A stretch of 64,000 bases of DNA from Clostridium paridis. Lineage in GTDB: Bacteria > Bacillota > Clostridia > Clostridiales > Clostridiaceae. The DNA lies in assembly GCF_016765615.1 (NCBI RefSeq), contig NZ_JAESWA010000022.1:459542-523541 (forward strand), in the 5' to 3' direction. Positions 16,352 through 25,133 of this stretch are shown one piece after another. The first letter of the stretch is position 1; every line of letters starts with the position of its first letter. Both the position numbers and the translations under genes were made by a program. The notes beneath the pieces are model-generated. The model saw only the letters and a list, made by a program, of their open reading frames with translations. It made no database searches and was not told the origin of the DNA.

Positions 16352-17407
16352 TTATTTTATAGCATCATCATAAAACTTTACAATTTCCTTCATAAGATCC
16401 ATATCTATTTTTACATTAGTGCTTAAATAATTTTTATAGAATTCATCCTTTTCACTTTCCGGTATATTTTCTTCACCCTTTTCATTAACTAAAGACTTCC
16501 ATGCTGCTACTTCTTCTTTTACTTCATTTGTAACATCAGATGAAAGTTCAACTGAGTGACCTCTATCTTTATAACTTATAAATTCAAAATTTTTATTATC
16601 ACCAAATGTATTTTTATATTTTGTAAAATTATTATAACTTACTACTTTATCATCTTCACTTTGTACTATCATTACCTTGGCATTTGACTTAATCTTATCC
16701 AGTCCACCTATCCCAGTATAATTTGCTACCTTTCCAAAACCAATATAATTATATAGTTTTACATAAGGTGAGATAATTGAAGCTATCGGTCCTATCATCC
16801 CTTTTGCTTGATTAACTGATAAATCTGTAACATTAGAAAAGCCTGAAAGTGACACTACTGCCGAAATATTATTATCTAAATTTCCAACTGTTGTAACTGC
16901 ATAACCTCCCCAGGATTGTCCATAAAGTAATAGTTTTAGGTTCTTTAAATTACTCTCTTCCTTCACATATCTTATTGCATAGTCTAAATCTATTACAGCT
17001 TGTGGTAATCCTATAACATTTTTCCCTTCACTTTCATCACATCCAGTACCGTCATAAGCAAAAACCCAATAGCCATTATTAATGAAATAGTATATCTGTG
17101 GTAAATATGAATTGTGACCTCCCCCACCAAAGCCATGAGATAAAATAATTAATGCCTTAGGTTTTGTTTCTTCTTGTTTTGAATATACATACCCTTTTAG
17201 ATGTTGTCCTTCATTGCTAGTAAATGAACTCTCAGTTCTTATCATCCCTTTAAAGTCTTGGTAATTGTATTTTATCTTGGTATCATATCTAGTTCCAAAT
17301 GTTTGTCTAGATAAAATAGTCACCGTAATAAAAATTCCAACATTGAATAAAACAAAAACTACTAGGGCAAAAATAGCTATTTTTTTAGGTGTTACCTTTT
17401 TAAACAT
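16352..17407 (-). CDS. Membrane-anchored alpha/beta hydrolase
   Basis: Start at ATG 17407 after TTTGGAGGTTAAA; 351 residues. An N-terminal transmembrane anchor (about 9-30) is followed by an alpha/beta-hydrolase domain facing outward. The features are ILSHGFGGGGHNS (oxyanion loop), YGQSWGGYAV (nucleophile Ser in GQSWGG), a late Asp (QSEDDKVV) and His (DRGHSVE), so the catalytic triad is complete. It resembles BAAT/dienelactone-type hydrolases of Firmicutes. The gene is 15 bases behind the condensation-type acyltransferase, which suggests a shared esterification or de-esterification role. Confidence 0.87.
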   Translation of the reverse strand: MFKKVTPKKIAIFALVVFVLFNVGIFITVTILSRQTFGTRYDTKIKYNYQDFKGMIRTESSFTSNEGQHLKGYVYSKQEETKPKALIILSHGFGGGGHNSYLPQIYYFINNGYWVFAYDGTGCDESEGKNVIGLPQAVIDLDYAIRYVKEESNLKNLKLLLYGQSWGGYAVTTVGNLDNNISAVVSLSGFSNVTDLSVNQAKGMIGPIASIISPYVKLYNYIGFGKVANYTGIGGLDKIKSNAKVMIVQSEDDKVVSYNNFTKYKNTFGDNKNFEFISYKDRGHSVELSSDVTNEVKEEVAAWKSLVNEKGEENIPESEKDEFYKNYLSTNVKIDMDLMKEIVKFYDDAIK

Positions 17408-17422
17408 TTTAACCTCCAAATA

Positions 17423-18685
17423 TTATTGTTTAGGTAATTCATCATCTAATAACTCAAGGAATTTTTTTATTCTTTCCCTATCCTTAACATTTCCATATAA
17501 ATTAACGCTCAATGTAAGGCTCTCCTTATAACTACTTATGGCAAGTTGAAAATATGGTGGATATTTTATAGAACCACACATATAGGCATCCTTTATTTGT
17601 GCTCCCCTAAGACATAGCTTGTCTTCCTCTAAAATTCCTATATTGGTCATGGCTATTAATGGGTGTTTAAACCCAAAACTTATTAGCCTTTTAAAGTTTT
17701 TATAACTAAATATTTTGTATATCATTGAAATTTTTATAAATCCATTTAATCCAAGTCCACTATCCTTTTTCTTATTTATACTATCACTAAGTCTTTTCAT
17801 AGTTTCTAGAAAGCTCTCCTGCGAATCAAACTTTAACCTAGTAATTACTGTTGATGCTAAGTTGCATAAAGCATCAATATTCCTCTCTTCTAAATATCTT
17901 CTCATATCAATCATTATAGGAATATTAAGTTCATTTCCGTTTTGTATATCTAAAATTCTAAACATAACTCTATAGTAAGCTGCTAACACTATATCATTCA
18001 CGGTTACTTTATGCTTTTTGCTATAAAATTTAATTAACTGAAATTTTTCTTTAGAAATATTATGAGTTATAATAAAGGGATGTTTTTTTTCGTCAGAACT
18101 TAAGGGAAATGTGTGTTTAAATTGTTTATTACTTTCGTTGTTTTGTGTAATAAAAGTTTTTAAGTTTTCTGTTAACATAAACTTACCTGTAACTCTTCCT
18201 ATGCTTCTATCACCATTAATAACGAACCTTGGTTTATATGATTGTTCTCTTGTCAAGTTAGAATATATCTCACATAACAAATACATGTATTGCTTAAAAC
18301 CTGCAGCATCACATATCATATGATTCATGCTTATTGCTAAAGTATCATCTTCAGAATAAAATAAGCATGCTTTAACTTGTGGGGCTTTAAACTCATTAAT
18401 TTTTGAAGTTATAAAATCATTAAGCTCTTCCTCATTATCTACAACTTTAAATACTTCTTCATAATTTAATCTATCTTCCTTTATCCAATAAGCCTCTTTT
18501 TTGCCTTCAACATATTTGCTTCCTAGAATAGGTACTACATCTATAGTCATATCAATAGCTTTTTTTAGTATTGTTTTATCGATTTTTCCGTTAAATCTTA
18601 GAATACAATGCAGTACATGATCATTAAATTTATTCTTTTCAAATAGGAATTGTAATTCATCAAATAATTCTGCTTTAAACCTCAT
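17423..18685 (-). CDS. Condensation-domain-type acyltransferase (alcohol acetyltransferase-like)
   Basis: Start at ATG 18685 after TAGGAGCTTAGAA; 420 residues. The fold class is suggested by the motif SMNHMICDAAGF (N121-H122-x3-D126), a variant of the HHxxxDG active site of NRPS condensation domains and PapA or alcohol acyltransferases. The catalytic second His is kept; the first His is replaced by Asn. A second family region is IPIMIDMRRYLE. It probably transfers an acyl group from CoA or a carrier protein to an alcohol or amine. No NRPS or PKS gene is nearby; the partner hydrolase is immediately downstream. Confidence 0.8.
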   Translation of the reverse strand: MRFKAELFDELQFLFEKNKFNDHVLHCILRFNGKIDKTILKKAIDMTIDVVPILGSKYVEGKKEAYWIKEDRLNYEEVFKVVDNEEELNDFITSKINEFKAPQVKACLFYSEDDTLAISMNHMICDAAGFKQYMYLLCEIYSNLTREQSYKPRFVINGDRSIGRVTGKFMLTENLKTFITQNNESNKQFKHTFPLSSDEKKHPFIITHNISKEKFQLIKFYSKKHKVTVNDIVLAAYYRVMFRILDIQNGNELNIPIMIDMRRYLEERNIDALCNLASTVITRLKFDSQESFLETMKRLSDSINKKKDSGLGLNGFIKISMIYKIFSYKNFKRLISFGFKHPLIAMTNIGILEEDKLCLRGAQIKDAYMCGSIKYPPYFQLAISSYKESLTLSVNLYGNVKDRERIKKFLELLDDELPKQ

Positions 18686-18716
18686 TTCTAAGCTCCTATT
18701 ATTATTAATTATCAAG

Positions 18717-19232
18717 TCACAAGTTTATCCAATATCTTTGAGTTATTTCTCCATCCTCCTTAACTTCATTTTCTAAGACTCCTCCATTTTTTATAATTGT
18801 CTTAGCAGACCCAAGATTATTTTTATCACATGTTATTAACGCCTTATTAATTCCAAGTTTTTTGGCTATTGGTAGTGCAAGCTCTAACATAACAGAAGCA
18901 TATCCTTTTCTTCTCTCTGTTGGACGAATTCCATAACCAATATGTCCACCATAATTTAATAAATAATCATTTAAACGATGTCTTATATTTATAGCACCTA
19001 GAATTCTTTTATTCTCATTAACTAAAAAATATGTATGTGCTGGCACAAAATCTTTTAGACATGTCTCTTCTTTTTCATACATATAGGTTTTTTCTAGCCA
19101 TTCTTTATAATCCATATCAAGAAGTCTTGCTGAATAAGGAACGATATCTTGTCCATCCTTCTTCCATTCGTTTATGAAATCAAAATATTCCTCTTGCATA
19201 TCAATATTGGGTCTCATTAGTTCTAGTTTCAC
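18717..19232 (-). CDS. GNAT N-acetyltransferase
   Basis: A 171-residue GNAT with an acetyl-CoA loop (YGIRPTERRKGYASVMLELA) and the late motif NLGSAKTIIKNGG. The frame starts at a GTG with AAGGAGTGATGA upstream. It resembles the family of clostridial acetyltransferases that open with 'LELMRPN...YFDFI.EWK'. Substrate unknown. It lies 31 bases upstream of the acyltransferase gene on the same strand and may be the first gene of that unit. Confidence 0.85.
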   Translation of the reverse strand: MKLELMRPNIDMQEEYFDFINEWKKDGQDIVPYSARLLDMDYKEWLEKTYMYEKEETCLKDFVPAHTYFLVNENKRILGAINIRHRLNDYLLNYGGHIGYGIRPTERRKGYASVMLELALPIAKKLGINKALITCDKNNLGSAKTIIKNGGVLENEVKEDGEITQRYWINL

Positions 19233-19319
19233 ACGTCATCACTCCTTAGGAAATTATTATAATTACAAATATTTTACATTAGTTTTCCTATATCTTCAAA
19301 TAAATTCTTCATCACCATC

Positions 19320-19619
19320 TTAATTTTTTAAATCAGACCCAAATCCACTATCAAAAAGCACCCCATTTAATGCAATAAATGCTCCTAAAACTAATCCTGA
19401 TCCAACATTCCCTAATTTAAAAAACCAAGCAATATTTATTGCTATTAGTATAAATATAATGCTTGCCATATTTCTATACAATTTTTTTCTCTTAAGACTT
19501 TTTGCATGTTTTTGAATGGGTATAAAAATTCCGATAACATTATTATTAAATACATTAATAAGTACTGAAAAAACTATAGTAGAAAATGCTGCAACTATAA
19601 ATAAGATTAAATAATCCAT
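19320..19619 (-). CDS. Small membrane protein, unknown function
   Basis: A 99-residue protein with about three hydrophobic segments (5-30, 48-68, 70-90). A basic loop (KHAKSLKRKKLYRN) separates the first two. It was not assigned to a family. The last segment is glycine-rich (GNVGSGLVLGAFIALNG). It sits alone between a GNAT gene and a DJ-1 gene on the same strand with no clear ribosome binding site. Confidence 0.6.
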   Translation of the reverse strand: MDYLILFIVAAFSTIVFSVLINVFNNNVIGIFIPIQKHAKSLKRKKLYRNMASIIFILIAINIAWFFKLGNVGSGLVLGAFIALNGVLFDSGFGSDLKN

Positions 19620-19691
19620 GATTCTACCTCATATAAATATTATTTTACACTTAGTTTTTTCCAATATTTCAATTATTTATACCCATAAAGC

Positions 19692-19731
19692 AAGGTGATT
19701 TTTATCAATTATAGAAGATAAAAATCACCTT
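19692..19731. terminator. Long-stem hairpin downstream of the DJ-1/PfpI gene
   Basis: AAGGTGATTTTTATC pairs perfectly with GATAAAAATCACCTT. Its place, 33 bases after the DJ-1 stop, fits a terminator, although the T-tract is short. Confidence 0.65.
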
Positions 19732-19764
19732 AAATATGTATTTTGATTTTTTATATTTATATTA

Positions 19765-20343
19765 TTATTTGCCTTTAATGCTTTTTAAAAAATTATTTTT
19801 TTCTTCTTCCCCTTGAAATAAGTCAAACCAATCACATATCTCTACTGCAAAATCTACAAATGCTGTTCCCTGGGCAGTAATAATATTCTTGTCTCTAACA
19901 ACTCTCTCTGAAACAAAATTATTTCTTGGGAAAGGATCTTTTTCTCCAAATACCTCCGCATGTTTCTCTGTCCATTCTACTACTGGTGTTGTGTATTTTG
20001 CATTCTGTAAAATTCCGGATTTTGCAAGATATACGGTTCCTGCTCCACATATTGCACTAATAAGCCTGTGCTTTGAATTTAATTTCTCGATTAAATCCAT
20101 TAATTCTGGTTTAGTTTCACCATACCATCCACCAGGAATAATTAATCCATCAACATCTTCATTTAGCACATCTTTGACTAATTTGTGAGGCTTGTATACA
20201 AATCCTGATTTAGCTTTTATAATCTCGTCTGTATATGATATTGTAATTATCTCCTTACCAGCATCTGAATTTAAAAGATGAGTTATAAATGTTATTTCAT
20301 AATCAGTCATTCCATCAAAAATGAAAACTAATATCTTACTCAT
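19765..20343 (-). CDS. DJ-1/PfpI family protein
   Basis: A 192-residue class I glutamine-amidotransferase-like protein. The nucleophile elbow is intact (ISAICGAGTVYLA, C99), and the acidic partner is near YEITF (E16). Relatives act as glyoxalase III/deglycases, proteases or redox sensors; substrate cannot be read from sequence. The start has AAAGGAG. The small membrane gene at 20369-20548 lies only 25 bases upstream, suggesting a shared transcript. Compare the PfpI half of the fusion at 58895-59974, which lacks the cysteine. Confidence 0.9.
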   Translation of the reverse strand: MSKILVFIFDGMTDYEITFITHLLNSDAGKEIITISYTDEIIKAKSGFVYKPHKLVKDVLNEDVDGLIIPGGWYGETKPELMDLIEKLNSKHRLISAICGAGTVYLAKSGILQNAKYTTPVVEWTEKHAEVFGEKDPFPRNNFVSERVVRDKNIITAQGTAFVDFAVEICDWFDLFQGEEEKNNFLKSIKGK

Positions 20344-20368
20344 TTATATTTCTCCTTTCGCAATTAGG

Positions 20369-20548
20369 CTATTTATTATCCTGCTCATCTAGTCTTTTCG
20401 TGATTATATCAAGTTTTCTGTCAATATCTTGATTCCTTTTTATAAAAGATCTAAAGCTTTTTATTCCATTATAAATAATTACTATAATCGCTATTAATAC
20501 TACGATATTAATTATGGTCATTACTATTGTTGATAGATTGATATCCAT
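20369..20548 (-). CDS. 59-residue membrane-anchored coiled-coil protein (DUF4083-like)
   Basis: The ATG at 20548 has AAGGAGGAGAAA directly before it. The product has a long hydrophobic helix (about residues 8-26, rich in Ile and Val) followed by a charged amphipathic helix (RNQDIDRKLDIITKRLDEQ). This one-helix-plus-coil layout resembles the DUF4083 family of tiny Firmicutes membrane proteins. The frame, composition and ribosome binding site leave little doubt that it is real. It precedes the DJ-1 gene on the same strand. Confidence 0.8.
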   Translation of the reverse strand: MDINLSTIVMTIINIVVLIAIIVIIYNGIKSFRSFIKRNQDIDRKLDIITKRLDEQDNK

Positions 20549-20568
20549 TTTCTCCTCCTTAAAAAAAA

Positions 20569-21117
20569 TTAAAGATATAAATCCATAAGGTACTCATCAT
20601 CAAATTCCCCATTGATATTAAAATAGTTTTTATGTATTCCAACTCGTTCAAACCCAAACTTCTCATAAAGCTTCATAGCTGTTTTATTGCTTGCTTTAAC
20701 TCCAAGACTTATAGTTTTAATATTTTCATGTACCTTGGCAAACTTTATTAGTTCGGTCATAACTGCACTCCCTATACCCATTCCCCAATATTCTTTCTTT
20801 ACAGAAATGGACATTTCACTATTATGAGCTATCCTTTTTCTATTAGATGCACTTAAATGAGAAACACTTATAATTATATTATCTATAATTCCTAAAACCA
20901 TTATGGTATTTGCATCATTGCTTACATTTTTGAGATATTCTCTTTCCTGTTCTAAAGTAAGCCTAAATTCACCTTTACCAAATAAAAGGTTGTCACTTTC
21001 TCCACCAACCACATTTAAATACTTAATCATTCCTTCTGCATCTTCTACAGTAGGTTCCCTAAGTACAAGCTCTTCTCCATTTTTTAATCTTATTTTATTT
21101 AAAATGTCTTTGCTCAT
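20569..21117 (-). CDS. GNAT N-acetyltransferase
   Basis: A 182-residue GNAT of the RimI/YjbC-like type. The acetyl-CoA loop is VKKEYWGMGIGSAVMTELI and the last motif ASNKTAMKLYEKFGF. An opening phrase KNGEELVLREPTVEDAEGM is typical of the group that acetylates amines or amino acids. Four bases separate it from the upstream GNAT gene at 21122, so these two are co-transcribed. It is one of six GNAT genes between 18.7 and 27.3 kb. Confidence 0.9.
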   Translation of the reverse strand: MSKDILNKIRLKNGEELVLREPTVEDAEGMIKYLNVVGGESDNLLFGKGEFRLTLEQEREYLKNVSNDANTIMVLGIIDNIIISVSHLSASNRKRIAHNSEMSISVKKEYWGMGIGSAVMTELIKFAKVHENIKTISLGVKASNKTAMKLYEKFGFERVGIHKNYFNINGEFDDEYLMDLYL

Positions 21118-21121
21118 ATAT

Positions 21122-21577
21122 CTATCTCCTTTTTAATATATAATTTGAAATATTAAAACCAAAGTTTTCATAAAAAGGTAGTGCCTCTTCGTTCGCATAA
21201 ACTACATTTATTGAAATATCTTTAACACCATTATTATTAAACCATTTAAGTGCTCTCTCCATTAGCTTTTTTCCTTGTCCAAATTTACGGTAATCCTTGT
21301 GAATAAAAATTGACTCAATTTCTCCTCTTCCATCTTCAATTGAACTTATGCAGTACCCTACATAGCTATCGCTATCTGAATCTAATACTACATCAAACTT
21401 AATTATTCCTTTATTAGCTTTCGCATGTATAGTTTCTATTCTTTTTTCAAAAGTAAAATTCATATACTTCTCTTTGAAGCTAATTGATTTCTCAAAATGT
21501 ACAGAATTAAGGCCTTCCCATAATGGTTTTATTAAATTAATTTCATTAATACCTTTTTCTATTATTGAAATATTCAT
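21122..21577 (-). CDS. GNAT N-acetyltransferase
   Basis: A 151-residue single-domain GNAT. Its acetyl-CoA loop is IHKDYRKFGQGKKLMERAL and its C-terminal motif is NEEALPFYENFGFNI. The start ATG has AGGAGG. It is tightly packed between the anchored protein at 21586 and the GNAT at 20569, all on one strand. Substrate unknown. Confidence 0.9.
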   Translation of the reverse strand: MNISIIEKGINEINLIKPLWEGLNSVHFEKSISFKEKYMNFTFEKRIETIHAKANKGIIKFDVVLDSDSDSYVGYCISSIEDGRGEIESIFIHKDYRKFGQGKKLMERALKWFNNNGVKDISINVVYANEEALPFYENFGFNISNYILKRR

Positions 21578-21585
21578 AATTCCTC

Positions 21586-21912
21586 CTACTCATTTAAGGA
21601 TTCTATTGGAACAAACTTAAGTTTTCTTATTGGACCATCCTTAAACTGCTGATAAAAAGGGAAAATACTTATATCATACCCGACTAAAGCTCCCATAACT
21701 TCTTTTCCATCGACTTTTTCAGACTCAGCTATATTCCATTTTATCACCTTATATCCTAATCCATAATATTGAGTGGAACCACCATCCTTTATTGTCCCTC
21801 TTTTAATAACGAATATAGGTCTTTTATTGAAATGTACTAAGGTAAAATCAGTAACATAGATACATACTAAAACTAAAATTGAGGCTATTATCTTTTTATA
21901 CTTTTTTAACAT
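21586..21912 (-). CDS. Hypothetical exported or membrane-anchored protein
   Basis: A 108-residue protein with a Lys-rich start and one N-terminal hydrophobic helix (about 8-27), then a small extracytoplasmic domain. The segment IKDGGSTQYYGLGYKVIKW is the recognisable core; I recall similar cores in clostridial proteins of unknown function. There is no lipobox. It lies nine bases before the GNAT gene, inside a run of same-strand genes. Confidence 0.72.
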   Translation of the reverse strand: MLKKYKKIIASILVLVCIYVTDFTLVHFNKRPIFVIKRGTIKDGGSTQYYGLGYKVIKWNIAESEKVDGKEVMGALVGYDISIFPFYQQFKDGPIRKLKFVPIESLNE

Positions 21913-21926
21913 ATATATATCAACCT

Positions 21927-22457
21927 TTACTTAATAGTTTTTCTCCAATCATCCCTAATGATTCCATATAGACAATAATCTCTATAATCTCCATTTTCAA
22001 ATTTATATTTCCTTAGTGTACCTTCAAGAGTAAATCCACTCTTTTCACCAAGTTTTTTCATTCCATCATTATCACTTCTTGTGATAAATTGAAGTCTCAT
22101 TATATTTTTAGTATTAAATATATAGTCTATAAAAAGATTTAATGCTTCTGTTCCTATGCCTTTTCCTTTTTTATCATTATTAGCTACTAATATTCCAAAA
22201 TCATAGGCTTCAGTTGTTGCCATAGAATTAAGATAATTAATTATACCAATGGCACGGCCATCCTTATCTTCAATTATGAAGAATGATATCCTGTTAGATG
22301 CTACAGCCCTTTCCATATCTGCTAGTGCTGAATCTTTTACTCTCATTTCTGCATCCATATATTCACCTAAATATTCTTGATTTGTATTCCAAGTATATAC
22401 TAAATCAAAATCCTCTTTACATATTGGTCTTAAGTTGATATTTTTTCCTTTAATCAT
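21927..22457 (-). CDS. GNAT acetyltransferase, RimJ/RimL type
   Basis: A 176-residue GNAT opening with IKGKNINLRPICKEDFDLVY, the typical start of the RimJ/RimL branch. The acetyl-CoA loop is NNDKKGKGIGTEALNLFI and the late motif is GMKKLGEKSGFTLEGTLRKY. Family members acetylate protein N-termini, polyamines or antibiotics; nothing in the sequence fixes the substrate. It has a GGGGAGG-type ribosome binding site. Confidence 0.9.
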   Translation of the reverse strand: MIKGKNINLRPICKEDFDLVYTWNTNQEYLGEYMDAEMRVKDSALADMERAVASNRISFFIIEDKDGRAIGIINYLNSMATTEAYDFGILVANNDKKGKGIGTEALNLFIDYIFNTKNIMRLQFITRSDNDGMKKLGEKSGFTLEGTLRKYKFENGDYRDYCLYGIIRDDWRKTIK

Positions 22458-22501
22458 GCCCGCCTCCCCTTTACATATTATTCCACTTCATAATTGCCTA
22501 A

Positions 22502-22939
22502 TTATAGATATTTCTTAAATCCTCTAGCTGCATCCCCGTCGAAACCAACAGACTCATAGAACTTATGTGCACCTTTTCTATGCTTTCTTGATAAAAGCAT
22601 CATAAAAGAACAATCTCTCTTCACTGCATTTTTCTCAATTTCCTCCATAAGTAATCTAGCTACCCCCATTCGTCTGCATCCACTTGATACTACAACATTT
22701 TCTATCACCATAAATGGATCACATTCTCCTATTAATTCACTACAAGCTATACCCATTATCGACCCAATAACTTTACCATTATATTTAGCACATAAAACTA
22801 TATAATCTGGATTTTCTTTCATCCTATTAAAAGTTTTCTTCATCTTATTAAAATCTGTATTTGTATCTTCAAATCCCTCATCATAAATCAATTTTAATTC
22901 TTCCAAATCTTCTTCAACTAATGATGTTACTGTTATCAT
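22502..22939 (-). CDS. GNAT N-acetyltransferase
   Basis: A 145-residue GNAT. VVSSGCRRMGVARLLMEEIE is the acetyl-CoA loop (R-R-M-G-V-A), and HRKGAHKFYESVGFDGDAA is the terminal motif. It is closely related in layout to clostridial 'GNAT family' proteins acting on small amines. It is preceded by AAAGGGGAA. It forms part of the dense GNAT run. Confidence 0.9.
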   Translation of the reverse strand: MITVTSLVEEDLEELKLIYDEGFEDTNTDFNKMKKTFNRMKENPDYIVLCAKYNGKVIGSIMGIACSELIGECDPFMVIENVVVSSGCRRMGVARLLMEEIEKNAVKRDCSFMMLLSRKHRKGAHKFYESVGFDGDAARGFKKYL

Positions 22940-23016
22940 AATTTTCCCCTTTACCCTTTTAATTTACTTATTTGCATTATTGCAATCAAAATATAAAACT
23001 TGAACTAACTCACTAC

Positions 23017-23772
23017 CTACTTTTTCATATTTGCCCTAGCAGTCATCTTTGACATCATTCTTCCAATATATATGGGAAACAAGTATGCCATTTTGGTTTG
23101 CAATGCTTGAGAAAAACTATGGCAAATAATAAATTTATTCTTATCTATATTTTTAGCTAGTCCATTTCCTACTTTACAGGCATCAGCTTTAAACTCTTTT
23201 GGTACCGGTAGTGGCTCTGAAGATGTTGTTCTAGTTAATGGTGGATGTAATATATGAAAGCTAATTCCACTTGACTCATATTCAATATTCATACATTTAG
23301 CAAGAGATTCTATTGCCCCTTTACTTGATGCATATGAGCTTATATTTGTAAAACCTGTAACTCCAACCCCTGAACTTGTAAAAAATACTTTTCCAAAATT
23401 TTGTTTCTTCATATATGGCAAAACTTCTTTAGTTAAATTAATTGCACCATAGTAATTAACCTGAAATACTTCGTTATATTCTTCATACGCTAACTCTTCT
23501 AAACCCTTAAATATACACTTACAAGCATTATGAATTGCATAATCAATAGTTTTAAATTTTTGTACTACTTCACTTATACAATTTTTCAATTTGGCTACAT
23601 CTCTAATATCACATTGAAATCCCACAAGTGAATCTGGATACTTCTTTTTTAACTCTGATATTTTATTCAATTCTAAGTCAAGAACTGCTACATTTTTACC
23701 ATCAGATAAAAATCTCTCTACCATGTAATATCCAATGCCATCATTACCACCAGTTATTATCACTGTCTTCAC
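23017..23772 (-). CDS. Short-chain dehydrogenase/reductase
   Basis: A 251-residue classical SDR: the cofactor loop is TGGNDGIG (7-14), the adenine-ring region is FQCDIRD, NAG is replaced by HNA, the catalytic Ser lies in TSSGVG and the active-site pair is Y147-ASS-K151. The absence of a basic residue early in the loop and the acidic D32 (VLDLE) favour NAD(H) over NADP(H). The substrate is unknown. A C-terminal tail with hydrophobic and basic residues (YLFPIYIGRMMSKM) is unusual and might touch the membrane. Confidence 0.9.
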   Translation of the reverse strand: MKTVIITGGNDGIGYYMVERFLSDGKNVAVLDLELNKISELKKKYPDSLVGFQCDIRDVAKLKNCISEVVQKFKTIDYAIHNACKCIFKGLEELAYEEYNEVFQVNYYGAINLTKEVLPYMKKQNFGKVFFTSSGVGVTGFTNISSYASSKGAIESLAKCMNIEYESSGISFHILHPPLTRTTSSEPLPVPKEFKADACKVGNGLAKNIDKNKFIICHSFSQALQTKMAYLFPIYIGRMMSKMTARANMKK

Positions 23773-24017
23773 AATTAATTTGCACCTCTTTATTATTAAT
23801 AATTACTTATTGCTATTATCGAGCAACTAACCTTCCATATTATATTTATTATAACAATTTAGGTAATATATGTATATTAAATAATACATGAATAACAAGC
23901 TTTTGCCTAATACAGATATTAAAAGTTCAAATCCCCATGATCCAATTGTAGTGAATGCTTTACCTGAACCATAGCTTTTATTAGGAAGAGTTATAGACCT
24001 TTTAATACCCTATTTAA

Positions 24018-24048
24018 ATAAAAAAGGCTTATTACAAGCCTTTTTATT
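24018..24048. terminator. Terminator of the beta-lactamase-like gene
   Basis: AATAAAAAAGGCTT pairs with AAGCCTTTTTATT around ATTAC, just past the stop codon on the minus strand. Confidence 0.8.
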
Positions 24049-25115
24049 TATTGTAACAACATATTATGAATATCCCACCCTAAAACACCTGCACACATGC
24101 CTTGATTAGCTAGAATAATTATATCAGTTTCAAGTTCAGGGTAATAATAAAGCCTAGCACTAACTCCGTACTCTTCTCCAGTATGTCCACACCTAACTAT
24201 ATTATTTTCTTTATTGAGTACAAATGAATTACCATACCCATACATCCATGTGTATCCTCTTGCACCATTTGCTTCTTCATCTATAACTTTAGGAATAAAC
24301 ATCTCCTTGCTAAGTCTTTCTCCCAAAAGGTTATTATTCCTTAACGCTTTGATAAATTTAATCAAATCATGCGCTGTTGATGTAGCCCCGCCATCTGCTG
24401 CTGCATCAGGGGTAGTTGTATAAATATTTTTGTTCCATTCAATTATTTCACCATCAGAATTTCTTATAGCTTCATACCCTTCTGCAACTCTTTCATAAAC
24501 CTTATCTAAAGATAAAAAATCTGAATCCTTCATACCTATCTTATTAAAAACATTTTTTCTGACATAATCAAAATAAGATAACCCAGATGCTTTTTCTATG
24601 ATTAATCCTAATAAAATATAGCCTGCTCCATTATAATGATATTTTTTTCCTACTTCATTAATTGGATCTTTATCTATAAATAGCGAAATATAATCTGAGT
24701 TTGTACGAATTTTATATATAGGAATCCTAGACCATATTCTCTCCCATTCCTCATCCCCTAGGCTCTCGTCATAGTAATCTCCAATGCCTGAAGTATGAGT
24801 GAGCAAACTTTCAACATCAACTTCCTTTGGAATCTTAGTATTAGAAAGTTCTAAGTACTCAGTAACCTTAGTATCAAAATCTATTTTTCCCTCTTCTATT
24901 AGTTGTAATATAGCTACAGCTGTAAACATCTTTGATATAGAAGCTATTCTAAATCTTGTTTCTATTGTATTTGGAACCCTCCATGACTTATCTGCATGTC
25001 CATAGCACCCTGAAAAAATCTCTTTGTCCCTTTGCATTATAAGAACAACTCCTGAAAACTCTTGTTTTGCAGTCTTTTCTCTTATAACATTGTCTAGTTC
25101 TTTTAATCCTCTCAT
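24048..25115 (-). CDS. Class C beta-lactamase-like serine hydrolase
   Basis: A 355-residue penicillin-binding-fold enzyme. The nucleophile motif is S59-I-S-K62 (RIASISKMFTA), the second motif is Y161-N-G (YHYNGAGYILLG, a variant of YxN) and the third is HTG (RCGHTGEEYG). No signal peptide is visible, so it is cytoplasmic as encoded. This family includes esterases, D-aminopeptidases and DD-peptidases; true beta-lactamase activity should not be assumed. It lies 18 bases behind the hypothetical gene at 25134 and is probably co-transcribed with it. Confidence 0.87.
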   Translation of the reverse strand: MRGLKELDNVIREKTAKQEFSGVVLIMQRDKEIFSGCYGHADKSWRVPNTIETRFRIASISKMFTAVAILQLIEEGKIDFDTKVTEYLELSNTKIPKEVDVESLLTHTSGIGDYYDESLGDEEWERIWSRIPIYKIRTNSDYISLFIDKDPINEVGKKYHYNGAGYILLGLIIEKASGLSYFDYVRKNVFNKIGMKDSDFLSLDKVYERVAEGYEAIRNSDGEIIEWNKNIYTTTPDAAADGGATSTAHDLIKFIKALRNNNLLGERLSKEMFIPKVIDEEANGARGYTWMYGYGNSFVLNKENNIVRCGHTGEEYGVSARLYYYPELETDIIILANQGMCAGVLGWDIHNMLLQ

Positions 25116-25133
25116 ACATCATCCCTCATTTTC

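Noticed and set aside
23925-23945. tRNA T-loop-like string GTTCAAATCC
   Set aside because: No acceptor, D or anticodon arms can be formed around it.
23888-23974. 28-codon plus-strand frame (ends NPHDPIVVNALPEP) in the gap between the SDR and beta-lactamase-like genes
   Set aside because: The composition looks coding, but there is no ribosome binding site and no recognisable family; it could be a remnant but cannot be supported.
24048-25115. Reading the serine hydrolase as an antibiotic-resistance beta-lactamase
   Set aside because: No signal peptide and a YNG variant of the YxN motif; the fold is shared by many esterases and peptidases.
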